The position numbers and the translations under genes were made by a program. DNA of 7,104 nt from Candidatus Microgenomates bacterium (lineage in GTDB: Bacteria > Patescibacteriota > Microgenomatia > Levybacterales > JACOYD01), in assembly GCA_016182055.1 (NCBI GenBank), contig JACOYD010000001.1, positions 1-7,104 on the forward strand, written 5' to 3'. Under the pieces are notes generated by a model. The model worked only from the letters and a program-made list of their open reading frames with translations. It was not told the DNA's origin and searched no databases. Position 1 is the first letter of the stretch. The number at the start of each line of letters is the position of its first letter. Shown piece after piece: positions 1 to 4,627 of the stretch.

Positions 1-564
1 TTAATTCTTTCCTAAAATAACTTCGGCGTCGGCGGAGTCGGTGGCAGAAAGAGTGGCTGAAGTAGTTCCAATCTGAAATTTCTTGGCCAAATCGCTTTTA
101 AGATCAGCTAACAAGGACTGCTTGCCTGATTTAATGGTAATTTGGGTATTGTCGTAGTCGCTTTTGTCGGCATTGCCGGTAGAAGCAATATCGTAGCCCA
201 ACCCTTTAAGATAATCGGCCGTGGAAGCGGCTCTCCCTGCAATACCGCTGCCATTTAAGACCCGCACCGACAGCCCCTTGCTGGTGACTGCGGCAGCTGT
301 TGGCTTGGGTGTGGTTTTGGGGGTTGGAGTAGGAGTAGTTTCCGGCATAGGAGTTGGGGTAGCGGTAGGCTCCTGGGTAGGAAAAGGGGTCGGCTGCGGT
401 ATCTCCTGCTGGCGGGAACCCAAAAACTTGCCTGCTCCAAAAATAACCGCCACAACAGCCATAATAGCAATTATGGCTAAAATGATTTTTCTTCCGCCGC
501 CGCTGCCCTGCTGCGGGGATAAGGTGGACTGGGGAGCCATCTGTGAAATGGTTGTTTCATCCAT
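1..564 (-). CDS. Membrane-anchored protein with LytR C-terminal (LytR_C) domain
   Basis: Predicted 187-aa surface protein. Seen: a short N-terminal tail, one hydrophobic segment at about residues 26-45 (after GGGRK), a Pro/Thr linker at about 56-90 rich in TPTP, then a globular domain at about 97-185. The domain contains SVRVLNGSGIAGRA, then YLKGLGYDI, and ends ADAEVILGKN. That pattern (V-x-V-L-N-G-[ST]-G near the start, D-x-x-V-I-L-G at the end) is typical of the LytR/CpsA/Psr C-terminal domain, here without the catalytic LCP domain, as is common for stand-alone LytR_C proteins. The domain should lie outside the membrane, probably in cell-wall interaction, but its exact role is unknown. The frame stays open up to an ATG at 648. 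I chose the ATG at 562-564 because a TTGACA-N17-TTTATT promoter ends 10 nt before it and the longer start would run through the hairpin element. The TAA stop is at the window edge, so the gene is complete. Confidence 0.85.
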   Translation of the reverse strand: MDETTISQMAPQSTLSPQQGSGGGRKIILAIIAIMAVVAVIFGAGKFLGSRQQEIPQPTPFPTQEPTATPTPMPETTPTPTPKTTPKPTAAAVTSKGLSVRVLNGSGIAGRAASTADYLKGLGYDIASTGNADKSDYDNTQITIKSGKQSLLADLKSDLAKKFQIGTTSATLSATDSADAEVILGKN

Positions 565-574
565 GACGCTCACC

Positions 575-603
575 AATAAACCATAAAAGAGACCGTTTGT
601 CAA
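575..603 (-). promoter_or_regulatory. Sigma70-type promoter of the LytR_C gene
   Basis: Read on the minus strand: TTGACA (598-603), 17-nt spacer, TTTATT (575-580, 4/6 match to TATAAT), then 10 nt to the ATG at 564. A transcript starting about 7 nt after the -10 would have a leader of only 3-4 nt. A GGTGAG sequence overlaps the predicted start point and could be a weak ribosome site if transcription begins earlier. Confidence 0.6.
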
Positions 604-606
604 GGA

Positions 607-631
607 GCGAGTCCGCCTTTGGCGGACTCGC
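607..631. repeat. Perfect 11-bp palindromic hairpin (REP-like)
   Basis: Arms gcgagtccgcc (607-617) and ggcggactcgc (621-631) pair perfectly around a ttt loop. The core CCGCC-N3-GGCGG is shared with the apex of the neighbouring long hairpin (667-682). No T-run follows on either strand, so it is not a standard intrinsic terminator. It sits just upstream of the -35 box of the LytR_C gene. Confidence 0.75.
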
Positions 632-637
632 GACGAA

Positions 638-713
638 GACCCTCCCAAAATCGCAGCACGAGGCGTCCCCGCCGTGGCGGGGTGAAAAGCCGAGTGCTAA
701 GATTGGGAGGGTC
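638..713. repeat. Long imperfect hairpin, about 26 bp of stem
   Basis: Nested pairing seen by eye: 638-648 with 703-713 (11 bp, gaccctcccaa/ttgggagggtc), then 651-652 with 701-702 after an AA bulge, 655-659 with 694-698 (agcac/gtgct), 662-664 with 689-691, and 667-672 with 677-682 (ccccgc/gcgggg) at the apex. It fills the gap between the Ig-like protein gene (stop at 726) and the LytR_C promoter. It could be an RNA processing or stabilising structure, a repeat element, or a small RNA. No T-run supports termination. Confidence 0.7.
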
Positions 714-725
714 AAGGAGAATTTG

Positions 726-1790
726 TTACTTTGCTACTGCGTGGAGGAGGTCGGCAGTTAAATTACCTTCTTGATCAAGCGTGGCTATTGCTAAAGCCGC
801 CTGACCAAGCGACAGAGCGGAAGAGGCGCTGGCTACTTTGAGATTATAAAATGTTTCACCCTGACTTTTATCTAAAATGGTTACAATTTGCCCGTTGATG
901 CCGGTGATTATTCCCGCTATTGCCTGTATTTTTCCTCTGGTGAGGCCGGATCCTGTTGCTTCTGCCAGACTGGCGCTGGGAGAAGAACCGGCAATCCCAA
1001 ATATAACCTTTCGCGCCTGGCTCTTTTTTTCTCCTTTGTTATTAACCGCCACCACCAGAATGTCATTGGTGCCGGATGTCAGCTTAATTTTCCCGGCAAA
1101 CAGGCCGGTGGCGGCGCTGTCTGTGGATTCCCAGTTTTTGTCGGTGAAAAAAACTACTGCCGCCTTGGGCGAGGTGGAGCCGGTAATGTCAATGGCGGCA
1201 GAGGTGGCAATTTCTCCCTCTTTGGGAGAAGTCAGACTAAGCAGAAGTGGTGCGGCAGCAGTAATTGATGGTTGAACGGTTGGTATAGGCTGCTCTTCTT
1301 GAGTTATCGACTCTTCACCCCGTCCCCGCAGCAGAAAAAAGGCTGCCAAAATTAAAATCACAATCACAATTGGAATAATAAGCCAAAACTTTTTACCCCC
1401 GCCGGACTCCGCCGGCTCATTGGGAAATTCAAGCGAAACTTCACCTGAAGAGGGCGGCCCGCCCGCTTCGCCGAATCGAGGCGAGCCGGCTGGCGCCGGC
1501 GCCGGTGTGGGTGGGGCAGGAGGAATCGGTGTTTGCTCCATGGCTGGAGGCAAAGGGGTATCGGAAAGAACGGCCGGAGTTTCTGATATTAGCGGCGGTG
1601 TTTGTTCGGCTTGCCCCGCACCGAATGGTACTGGGGCCGATTGATCAGGCTGGTCAACAGTAGCTGGAGAAGATAATGGCGGTTCCATCGGCGCAGGTGA
1701 AGGCGGCGCTTCGACAGGCGGATTGGTGGTTGGGCCCGATTGAGGAAGGACTGGTGCTGGATTTTGATCTTGGGCAGGTTTATCATCCAT
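726..1790 (-). CDS. Proline-rich single-pass membrane protein with Ig-like extracellular domain
   Basis: Predicted 354 aa. Seen: residues 1-130 are Pro/Ala/Glu-rich and disordered (many PPAP-type runs). A strong membrane helix lies at about 135-154 (FWLIIPIVIVILILAAFFLL) with RGR after it. Residues 181-266 carry a beta-sandwich pattern (LTSPKEGE, IDITGSTSP, AAVVFFT, LFAGKIKLTSGTNDILVVAV), typical of bacterial Ig-like or glucodextranase-B-like adhesion and spacer domains. Residues 285-354 form a small beta-rich domain (GKIQAIAGIITGINGQIVTI) resembling the OB-like DUF5666 type; that assignment is weaker. The likely topology is Pro-rich part inside, domains outside. It probably serves as a surface structural or adhesion component; no catalytic motif is visible. 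The ATG at 1790 is the first start after an excellent promoter ending 10 nt upstream. The next gene on the same strand is the LytR_C protein, with similar architecture. Confidence 0.85.
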   Translation of the reverse strand: MDDKPAQDQNPAPVLPQSGPTTNPPVEAPPSPAPMEPPLSSPATVDQPDQSAPVPFGAGQAEQTPPLISETPAVLSDTPLPPAMEQTPIPPAPPTPAPAPAGSPRFGEAGGPPSSGEVSLEFPNEPAESGGGKKFWLIIPIVIVILILAAFFLLRGRGEESITQEEQPIPTVQPSITAAAPLLLSLTSPKEGEIATSAAIDITGSTSPKAAVVFFTDKNWESTDSAATGLFAGKIKLTSGTNDILVVAVNNKGEKKSQARKVIFGIAGSSPSASLAEATGSGLTRGKIQAIAGIITGINGQIVTILDKSQGETFYNLKVASASSALSLGQAALAIATLDQEGNLTADLLHAVAK

Positions 1791-1800
1791 GTTACAGGCG

Positions 1801-1829
1801 AGTATAAATGTTCATTTATCTCCTGTCAA
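1801..1829 (-). promoter_or_regulatory. Near-consensus sigma70 promoter of the Ig-like protein gene
   Basis: Read on the minus strand: TTGACA (1824-1829), 17-nt spacer, TATACT (1801-1806), then 10 nt to the ATG at 1790. Spacer and ATG distance are identical to those of the downstream LytR_C promoter. The predicted leader is about 3-4 nt with no Shine-Dalgarno sequence. Confidence 0.75.
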
Positions 1830-1846
1830 GATATCACATTTTCATT

Positions 1847-2269
1847 TTACATCATTTTTTCCTTCTTATCTGCTCCGCAATAGTTCGGCTTCTGACCGCA
1901 TCTATCCCCTGCGGATTTTGGCGGCCTGTTATAGCCATAATAGTTGTCTCTGGCTTCTCTTTCGCTCTCGCTCACCAAAGCCTTGATCTGTTCTAAAGTA
2001 AGTCCGCCGATATGGACTTCCTGACCTCCTAAATCTTTTACCACCTCAGCTGCATGTATATCTCTAAGTTTATTTTTCCAGTCCAGCTCTATCCCAGCCC
2101 GTCTTTCTTCAGCTGCCTTCCTTTCTTTTTCATTGGCTTCTCTGGCCGCCTCTTGCTGGGCAGGAGTGGGAGCTTGGGCTGCCAGCCTTCTCTCTCTTTC
2201 TTTTTCTTTTTCTCCAGTCCATCGCCTGGCCCTTTCGCTTAAACTAGCTAATTCTCTTATGGCTGTCAT
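1847..2269 (-). CDS. Small highly charged protein, predicted coiled coil with Cys-containing tail, unknown function
   Basis: 140 aa, not recognised as a named family. Seen: residues 1-70 are rich in Glu, Arg, Lys and Ala with long charged runs (for example GEKEKERERR at 19-28), interrupted by APTPAQ at 33-38, and are likely helical or coiled coil. Residues 80-105 (GGQEVHIGGLTLEQIKALVSE) look like a short folded helical segment. The tail (109-140) is Tyr/Gly/Pro/Lys-rich with two cysteines, C124 and C131 (CGQKPNYC), which could bind metal or form a disulfide. There is no signal peptide or membrane helix, so it is probably cytoplasmic. It is divergent from msrB, and its start overlaps a control region with an inverted repeat. 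The start is the ATG at 2269, directly after tandem TATAAT boxes. Composition and the -10 placement support it being a real gene. Confidence 0.65.
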   Translation of the reverse strand: MTAIRELASLSERARRWTGEKEKERERRLAAQAPTPAQQEAAREANEKERKAAEERRAGIELDWKNKLRDIHAAEVVKDLGGQEVHIGGLTLEQIKALVSESEREARDNYYGYNRPPKSAGDRCGQKPNYCGADKKEKMM

Positions 2270-2275
2270 ATTAAT

Positions 2276-2286
2276 ATTATATTATA
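2276..2286 (-). promoter_or_regulatory. -10 region of the charged-protein gene
   Basis: Two overlapping TATAAT hexamers on the minus strand (2281-2286 and 2276-2281) lie 11 and 6 nt before the ATG at 2269. No convincing -35 box is present. The outer end of the upstream box (2283-2286) overlaps the left arm of the inverted repeat at 2283-2310, so a bound regulator would block or assist polymerase here. Confidence 0.55.
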
Positions 2287-2310
2287 ACCGGTGTGCAAAT
2301 TCCGGTTATA
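2283..2310. promoter_or_regulatory. Operator-like perfect inverted repeat in the divergent msrB promoter region
   Basis: Arms tataaccgg (2283-2291) and ccggttata (2302-2310) match perfectly across a 10-bp spacer, giving half-sites about two helical turns apart. This is the geometry of a dimeric DNA-binding regulator. The left arm overlaps the -10 of the minus-strand gene; the right arm is 39 bp upstream of the msrB -10. It is far from both gene ends, so it is unlikely to be a terminator. The regulator is unknown. Confidence 0.55.
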
Positions 2311-2349
2311 TCTATTGGTAATATACCAGTTTTAAACATGCGCATAGTA

Positions 2350-2355
2350 TATAAT
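2350..2355 (+). promoter_or_regulatory. -10 box of msrB
   Basis: A perfect TATAAT lies 7 nt before the msrB ATG, predicting transcription from or next to the A of the start codon. No clear -35 box lies at 16-18 nt upstream. No Shine-Dalgarno sequence precedes the start. Confidence 0.5.
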
Positions 2356-2362
2356 AAACTTT

Positions 2363-2752
2363 ATGCCTTACAACAAACTGACTTTTCAAGAGGAGGAGAT
2401 TATTAAAAACAAAGGAACGGAAGCTCCGTTTTCCGGTGAATATGATAATTTTTACAAAGACGGCACATATATTTGCAAAAGATGCAATGCTCCGCTTTTT
2501 TCATCTAAAGCTAAATTTGAGGCCGGTTGCGGCTGGCCTTCTTTTGACAGCGAATTTCCCAACTCTCTAAAACGATTGCTCGATCCAGATGGAATAAGAA
2601 CAGAAATTCAATGCAGAAATTGCGAAGCACATCTAGGCCATGAATTTACAGGAGAACATTTAACAGACAAAAACACCCGCCACTGCGTCAATTCTTTATC
2701 AATAAAATTTATTCCCCAAGGAGAAAAACTGCCGGAAGTTCTTACGGAGTAA
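2363..2752 (+). CDS. msrB: Peptide-methionine (R)-S-oxide reductase MsrB
   Basis: 129 aa, the usual size for a stand-alone MsrB. The enzyme reduces the R epimer of methionine sulfoxide in proteins, using thioredoxin-type reductants in the cytoplasm. Seen: EAPFSGEYDNFYKDGTYIC near the start, CxxC zinc ligands C38/C41 (CKRC) and C84/C87 (CRNC), the GCGWPSF motif with C56 as the likely resolving cysteine, HLGHEF (90-95), and the catalytic RHCVNS with C108. All key residues are present, so it should be active and of the zinc-binding 2-Cys type. There is no signal peptide and no fused MsrA. It is divergent from a small charged protein and convergent with a methyltransferase, so it is probably monocistronic. 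The start follows a TATAAT by 7 nt. Confidence 0.97.
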   Translation: MPYNKLTFQEEEIIKNKGTEAPFSGEYDNFYKDGTYICKRCNAPLFSSKAKFEAGCGWPSFDSEFPNSLKRLLDPDGIRTEIQCRNCEAHLGHEFTGEHLTDKNTRHCVNSLSIKFIPQGEKLPEVLTE

Positions 2753-2800
2753 AAACCCCTCGCCCCATCCCCAAATTACCTATCTTGAGAGAAAATTTAG

Positions 2801-3451
2801 TTATTTCTTCGCTATAATCAGCTGGGTTAAACCGAGGTTGCCAAACAGTTGTTTTTTTACCCTTACCCCATTCTTAAAAAGAGCTTTTACCAGATCCATT
2901 CTCATTAGTTCTCCACTGTATGGTTCAATCATATTAATAAATTTTTCCAGAACAGAAGTTATGACGCTCTTTTTTGCTTTGTGGTAATCGGCCAAAAATA
3001 ACGTTCCATCCTTTTTTAATACTCTGCATGCCTCATGAATTATATTTGTTTTTGCTTCCTTTGACACTTCATGAAGTAAAAAATAAAGAATAACTGTATC
3101 AAAACTTTCTTTTGGAAAACCTGTGTCTTCTGCATTTATTTGTTTTGATATAACATTATCCCAGCCAGCAACTTTATTTTTTGTAATTTCAAGTGCATTA
3201 GGCGAAACATCAACTACCGTAAGCTCACCATACCCAAAAAGGGCCTGCGCTATGGGGAGAGAAAATAATCCTTGAACGCATCCTAATTGCAAGACTTTTT
3301 TCGGTTTAATCTTTTTTATTTCCTGCAGTATAATCTGACGAAAGTTTGGCCCGGTTCGATTCAATCTTGACATTACAGCGTTAAAAATTTCCAGAAGATA
3401 TAAAAAGAATTTTGCGGTATAGATTTTTCGTACATAGGAAGGGGTATTCAT
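2801..3451 (-). CDS. Class I SAM-dependent methyltransferase (UbiE/RquA-like)
   Basis: 216 aa. Seen: a helical N-terminus (1-50), then a Rossmann-fold methyltransferase core. Motif I is VLQLGCVQG at 53-61 (SAM loop), the acidic residue ending strand 2 is D81 in VVDVSPNAL, the adenine-side region is INAEDTGFP at about 105-113, motif IV-like FDTVILYFLLHEV is at 118-129, and the post-core strand is LKKDGTLFLADYH at 145-157. The VLQ-x-x-CV-x-G, FLLHE and DYH features recall the RquA rhodoquinone enzyme and UbiE-type quinone methyltransferases as I remember them. The substrate cannot be assigned, and rhodoquinone is unlikely in a reduced genome. It is probably cytoplasmic. It stands alone, convergent with msrB (48 bp between the stops). 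The ATG at 3451 was chosen because TTGTCA-N17-TAATAT ends 6 nt before it. Confidence 0.85.
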   Translation of the reverse strand: MNTPSYVRKIYTAKFFLYLLEIFNAVMSRLNRTGPNFRQIILQEIKKIKPKKVLQLGCVQGLFSLPIAQALFGYGELTVVDVSPNALEITKNKVAGWDNVISKQINAEDTGFPKESFDTVILYFLLHEVSKEAKTNIIHEACRVLKKDGTLFLADYHKAKKSVITSVLEKFINMIEPYSGELMRMDLVKALFKNGVRVKKQLFGNLGLTQLIIAKK

Positions 3452-3457
3452 AACTAC

Positions 3458-3486
3458 ATATTAACTCTAAACCTACCTCTTGACAA
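3458..3486 (-). promoter_or_regulatory. Promoter of the methyltransferase gene
   Basis: Minus strand: TTGTCA (3481-3486, 5/6), 17-nt spacer, TAATAT (3458-3463), then 6 nt to ATG. Initiation 7 nt after the -10 would fall on the A of the start codon, giving a fully leaderless mRNA. Confidence 0.6.
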
Positions 3487-3553
3487 ATGAATTTAGCTTG
3501 GCGCCCTCTCTTTCCTCCTCTTTTTTGGCCGGGGTTATTTTGCCATCTTGCAT
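3473..3553 (-). CDS. Possible 26-codon ORF or C-terminal gene remnant
   Basis: A short ATG-to-TAG frame encodes MQDGKITPAKKEEER followed by EGAKLNSFVKR. The mix (Lys, Glu, Pro, Ala, hydrophilic end) looks coding-like rather than random. In the same frame the sequence upstream (IIIDIPK) also looks protein-like, back to a TGA at about 3584, so this may be the 3' end of a decayed gene. It ends 21 nt before the methyltransferase start and its last codons overlap that gene's -35 box. No family recognised. Confidence 0.25.
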   Translation of the reverse strand: MQDGKITPAKKEEEREGAKLNSFVKR

Positions 3554-3558
3554 TTTGG

Positions 3559-3582
3559 GAATATCTATGATAATAGATATTC
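3559..3582. repeat. Perfect 9-bp palindrome with 6-nt loop
   Basis: Arms gaatatcta (3559-3567) and tagatattc (3574-3582) flank tgataa. AT-rich with no adjacent T-run: either an operator-like site or a weak hairpin at the head of the structured region that follows. Confidence 0.5.
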
Positions 3583-3600
3583 AAATCGCAACTGAATACT

Positions 3601-3674
3601 ACCCCTTTTCGGGTGGGTGCAAGAAATTGCTAGGTTGTTCCACCCTCTGGTCGCAAGACTACGGTGGTTTTTTT
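3601..3674 (+). terminator. Intrinsic terminator with attenuator-like alternative pairings
   Basis: The terminator stem pairs ccacc (3640-3644) with ggtgg (3663-3667). Inside it 3648-3652 pair with 3657-3661 around a gcaa tetraloop, and T7 (3668-3674) follows. The segment gggtgg (3611-3616) is exactly complementary to ccaccc (3640-3645), so it could form an anti-terminator that excludes the terminator. In turn accc (3601-3604) can pair with gggt (3611-3614). Between them gcaa-gaaa-ttgc (3619-3630) makes a small GAAA-capped hairpin. No plus-strand gene is evident upstream, so this may be the 3' end of a short non-coding RNA or a leftover leader. Folding was done by eye. Confidence 0.5.
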
Positions 3675-3678
3675 ATGG

Positions 3679-3771
3679 CTATTGGAGTAATTCATTAATA
3701 AACTTTTCACCATAAGTATCCTGTCCTGTCTCATCAACATAGCAATATAATTTTTGTTTAACAGGCTTCAT
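3679..3771 (-). pseudogene. Truncated N-terminus of a DUF3800-family gene
   Basis: A 30-codon frame contains KLYCYVDETGQDTYGEKF, matching the conserved beginning of one DUF3800 subgroup (Y-x-Y-V-D-E-[ST]-G with the following acidic region). Full-length members are around 200 aa or more; here the frame ends in TAG after NELLQ and similarity is lost beside the terminator hairpin at 3640-3674. DUF3800 proteins are uncharacterised; the conserved DE pair suggests an RNase-H/nuclease-like fold, and they often occur in accessory regions. The promoter is still recognisable (TATTAT 7 nt before ATG), which suggests recent loss. It could alternatively be expressed as a 30-aa peptide. Confidence 0.55.
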
Positions 3772-3778
3772 TAACTAA

Positions 3779-3805
3779 ATAATAGCACAGCACCCGCAGG
3801 TTCAA
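3779..3805 (-). promoter_or_regulatory. Extended -10 promoter of the DUF3800 remnant
   Basis: Minus strand: TTGAAC (3800-3805), 15-nt spacer, TGC-TATTAT (hexamer at 3779-3784), 7 nt to the ATG at 3771. The TGn extension may compensate for the short spacer. It fits the leaderless layout of the neighbouring genes. Confidence 0.45.
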
Positions 3806-3926
3806 AGAGCGGTTCCCAATCCACCCTCTGCAAACCCTAATTTTTGCAACTAATTTCCAGAATAAAATTCCCGGAGTTTGAGAGAAAAAAAATACATGAA
3901 TTTAGGGGATATTTTCGTATTTGATG
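3806..3926. other. Non-coding stretch, small hairpin only
   Basis: No credible ORF here. It contains one copy of tccaccctctg (3820-3830), which also occurs at 3639-3649, and a small hairpin tgcaaa (3829-3834)/tttgca (3843-3848). A tRNA was considered and not supported. It separates the divergent DUF3800 remnant and the orphan gene. Confidence 0.4.
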
Positions 3927-3932
3927 TATAAT
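3927..3932 (+). promoter_or_regulatory. -10 box of the orphan gene
   Basis: A perfect TATAAT lies 9 nt before the ATG at 3942. No -35 box is recognisable at 16-18 nt upstream. The possible earlier starts (TTG 3921, ATG 3924) lie upstream of or overlapping this box, which argues for the ATG at 3942. Confidence 0.5.
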
Positions 3933-3941
3933 TACGGCGGT

Positions 3942-4622
3942 ATGACAACTTCTGAGAGTGATCCAACCAAGGGAATTGTTGATATTGATACTTTCGGCTT
4001 GTTCATTATCGGCTACAGAGCTGGTATAATCGACAGCTCTCTAAGCCCAGGGCATTCCCCTGTTAAAACATCCTTTGTAGGTTCTCCTGATTCTTGGCAC
4101 AGCGAATTATTTTTTTTGACTATACCGGACTATCCCTGGAAAGATGTACCAGAAAGCTTGCGAGATACCATCGCCATGGCGTATCACCCTGAATCTCTTG
4201 TAGAAATAGATCGTTTATCCATTAAGATCGCCAATGAAGGTTTAGCCTTCGAGATCAAAACACCTGTTATCGTCCCTTTTAGGGATGGACAGGTTCAATT
4301 CCCTCCAACAATGGTTTCATTATCACTATGTAGAACGGTAATAGCAGCACACCCAAAAGGTTCTTGGATGATTTCTAAAACATTACTCACTCAACCATAT
4401 CTCGAAATGCAGAAAGCTTACAGTGAAATAGAGATGTTGGAAAAACTCGGGATTGATCATTTAGAAGACACTCGTCGTTTTGTTCAATTGCAGGAAAATT
4501 GGGGCAGAACAGTAAGAACAGAGACGGAGATGGTTCCGGCAACTCTAAATCAACTTCATGATATCGCAAGGATTTTGGTTAGAGCTCGGAGTAATGTAAG
4601 TGTTTACAGAATGATTATGTAG
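3942..4622 (+). CDS. Orphan protein of unknown function
   Basis: 226 aa from the ATG at 3942; longer forms from TTG 3921 or ATG 3924 are possible but overlap the -10 box. I do not recognise a family. Seen: no membrane helix or signal peptide, so probably cytoplasmic. The first 140 residues alternate short hydrophobic strands and loops (DTFGLFIIGYRAGII near residue 20, SELFFLTIPDYPW, LVEIDRLSIKIANEGLAFEI, VSLSLCRTVIAAHP), suggesting an alpha/beta or beta-rich fold. The last 75 residues are helical and charged (EMQKAYSEIEMLEKLGI, TLNQLHDIARILVRARSN). Cysteine is rare, and no Walker or nuclease motif is apparent. It is flanked by a structured gene-poor region upstream and a repeat module downstream, so it is probably accessory or horizontally acquired. 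The long open frame and the good -10 make it a likely real gene. Confidence 0.7.
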   Translation: MTTSESDPTKGIVDIDTFGLFIIGYRAGIIDSSLSPGHSPVKTSFVGSPDSWHSELFFLTIPDYPWKDVPESLRDTIAMAYHPESLVEIDRLSIKIANEGLAFEIKTPVIVPFRDGQVQFPPTMVSLSLCRTVIAAHPKGSWMISKTLLTQPYLEMQKAYSEIEMLEKLGIDHLEDTRRFVQLQENWGRTVRTETEMVPATLNQLHDIARILVRARSNVSVYRMIM

Positions 4623-4627
4623 AATTA

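Larger units (their letters stand above)
599..719. repeat. MITE-like element bounded by 9-bp direct repeats
   Basis: The sequence gtcaaggag occurs at 599-607 and again at 711-719, exactly bracketing 103 bp (608-710) that consist almost wholly of hairpin-forming sequence. The layout resembles a small non-autonomous insertion with a 9-bp target duplication. The left copy includes most of the -35 box of the downstream gene, which would have been kept intact by the duplication. The ends of the element are not good inverted repeats of each other, so the insertion reading is inference. Confidence 0.35.

Noticed and set aside
221..586. Long plus-strand frames opposite the LytR_C gene and, at 877-1275 and 1420-1644, opposite the Ig-like gene.
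   Set aside because: They are antisense shadows of Pro/Thr-rich coding sequence (Gly/Val-rich mirror) with no family match.
692..700. gagtgctaa (TTAGCACTC on the minus strand) equals half of a CIRCE/HrcA operator.
   Set aside because: The second half-site is not at the required 9-bp spacing; the sequence is part of the long hairpin and no chaperone gene is near.
1466..1486. GC-rich fold tcgcc-gaatcga-ggcga inside the Pro-rich region of the Ig-like gene.
   Set aside because: Only a 5-bp stem, in low-complexity coding sequence (encoding SPRFGEAG); not enough to call a repeat insertion.
3480..3485. Plus-strand TTGACA as a promoter for the putative small RNA.
   Set aside because: The hexamer 17 nt downstream is gccctc, with no AT-rich -10; the site is better used on the minus strand as TTGTCA.
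3633..3646. Minus-strand AGGGTGGAAC matches the first 10 nt of the T-box riboswitch consensus.
   Set aside because: The last four consensus bases (CGCG) are AACC here, no specifier stem or downstream terminator is visible on that strand, and no aminoacyl-tRNA synthetase or amino-acid gene follows.
3480..3698. 72-codon plus-strand frame over the gene-poor region.
   Set aside because: It overlaps the palindrome and terminator hairpin, has an unlikely composition, and lacks a promoter at the right distance.
3791..3835. ggttcaaag and ggttcccaatcc look like tRNA T-arm sequence.
   Set aside because: No matching stems, anticodon arm or acceptor stem can be drawn on either side.
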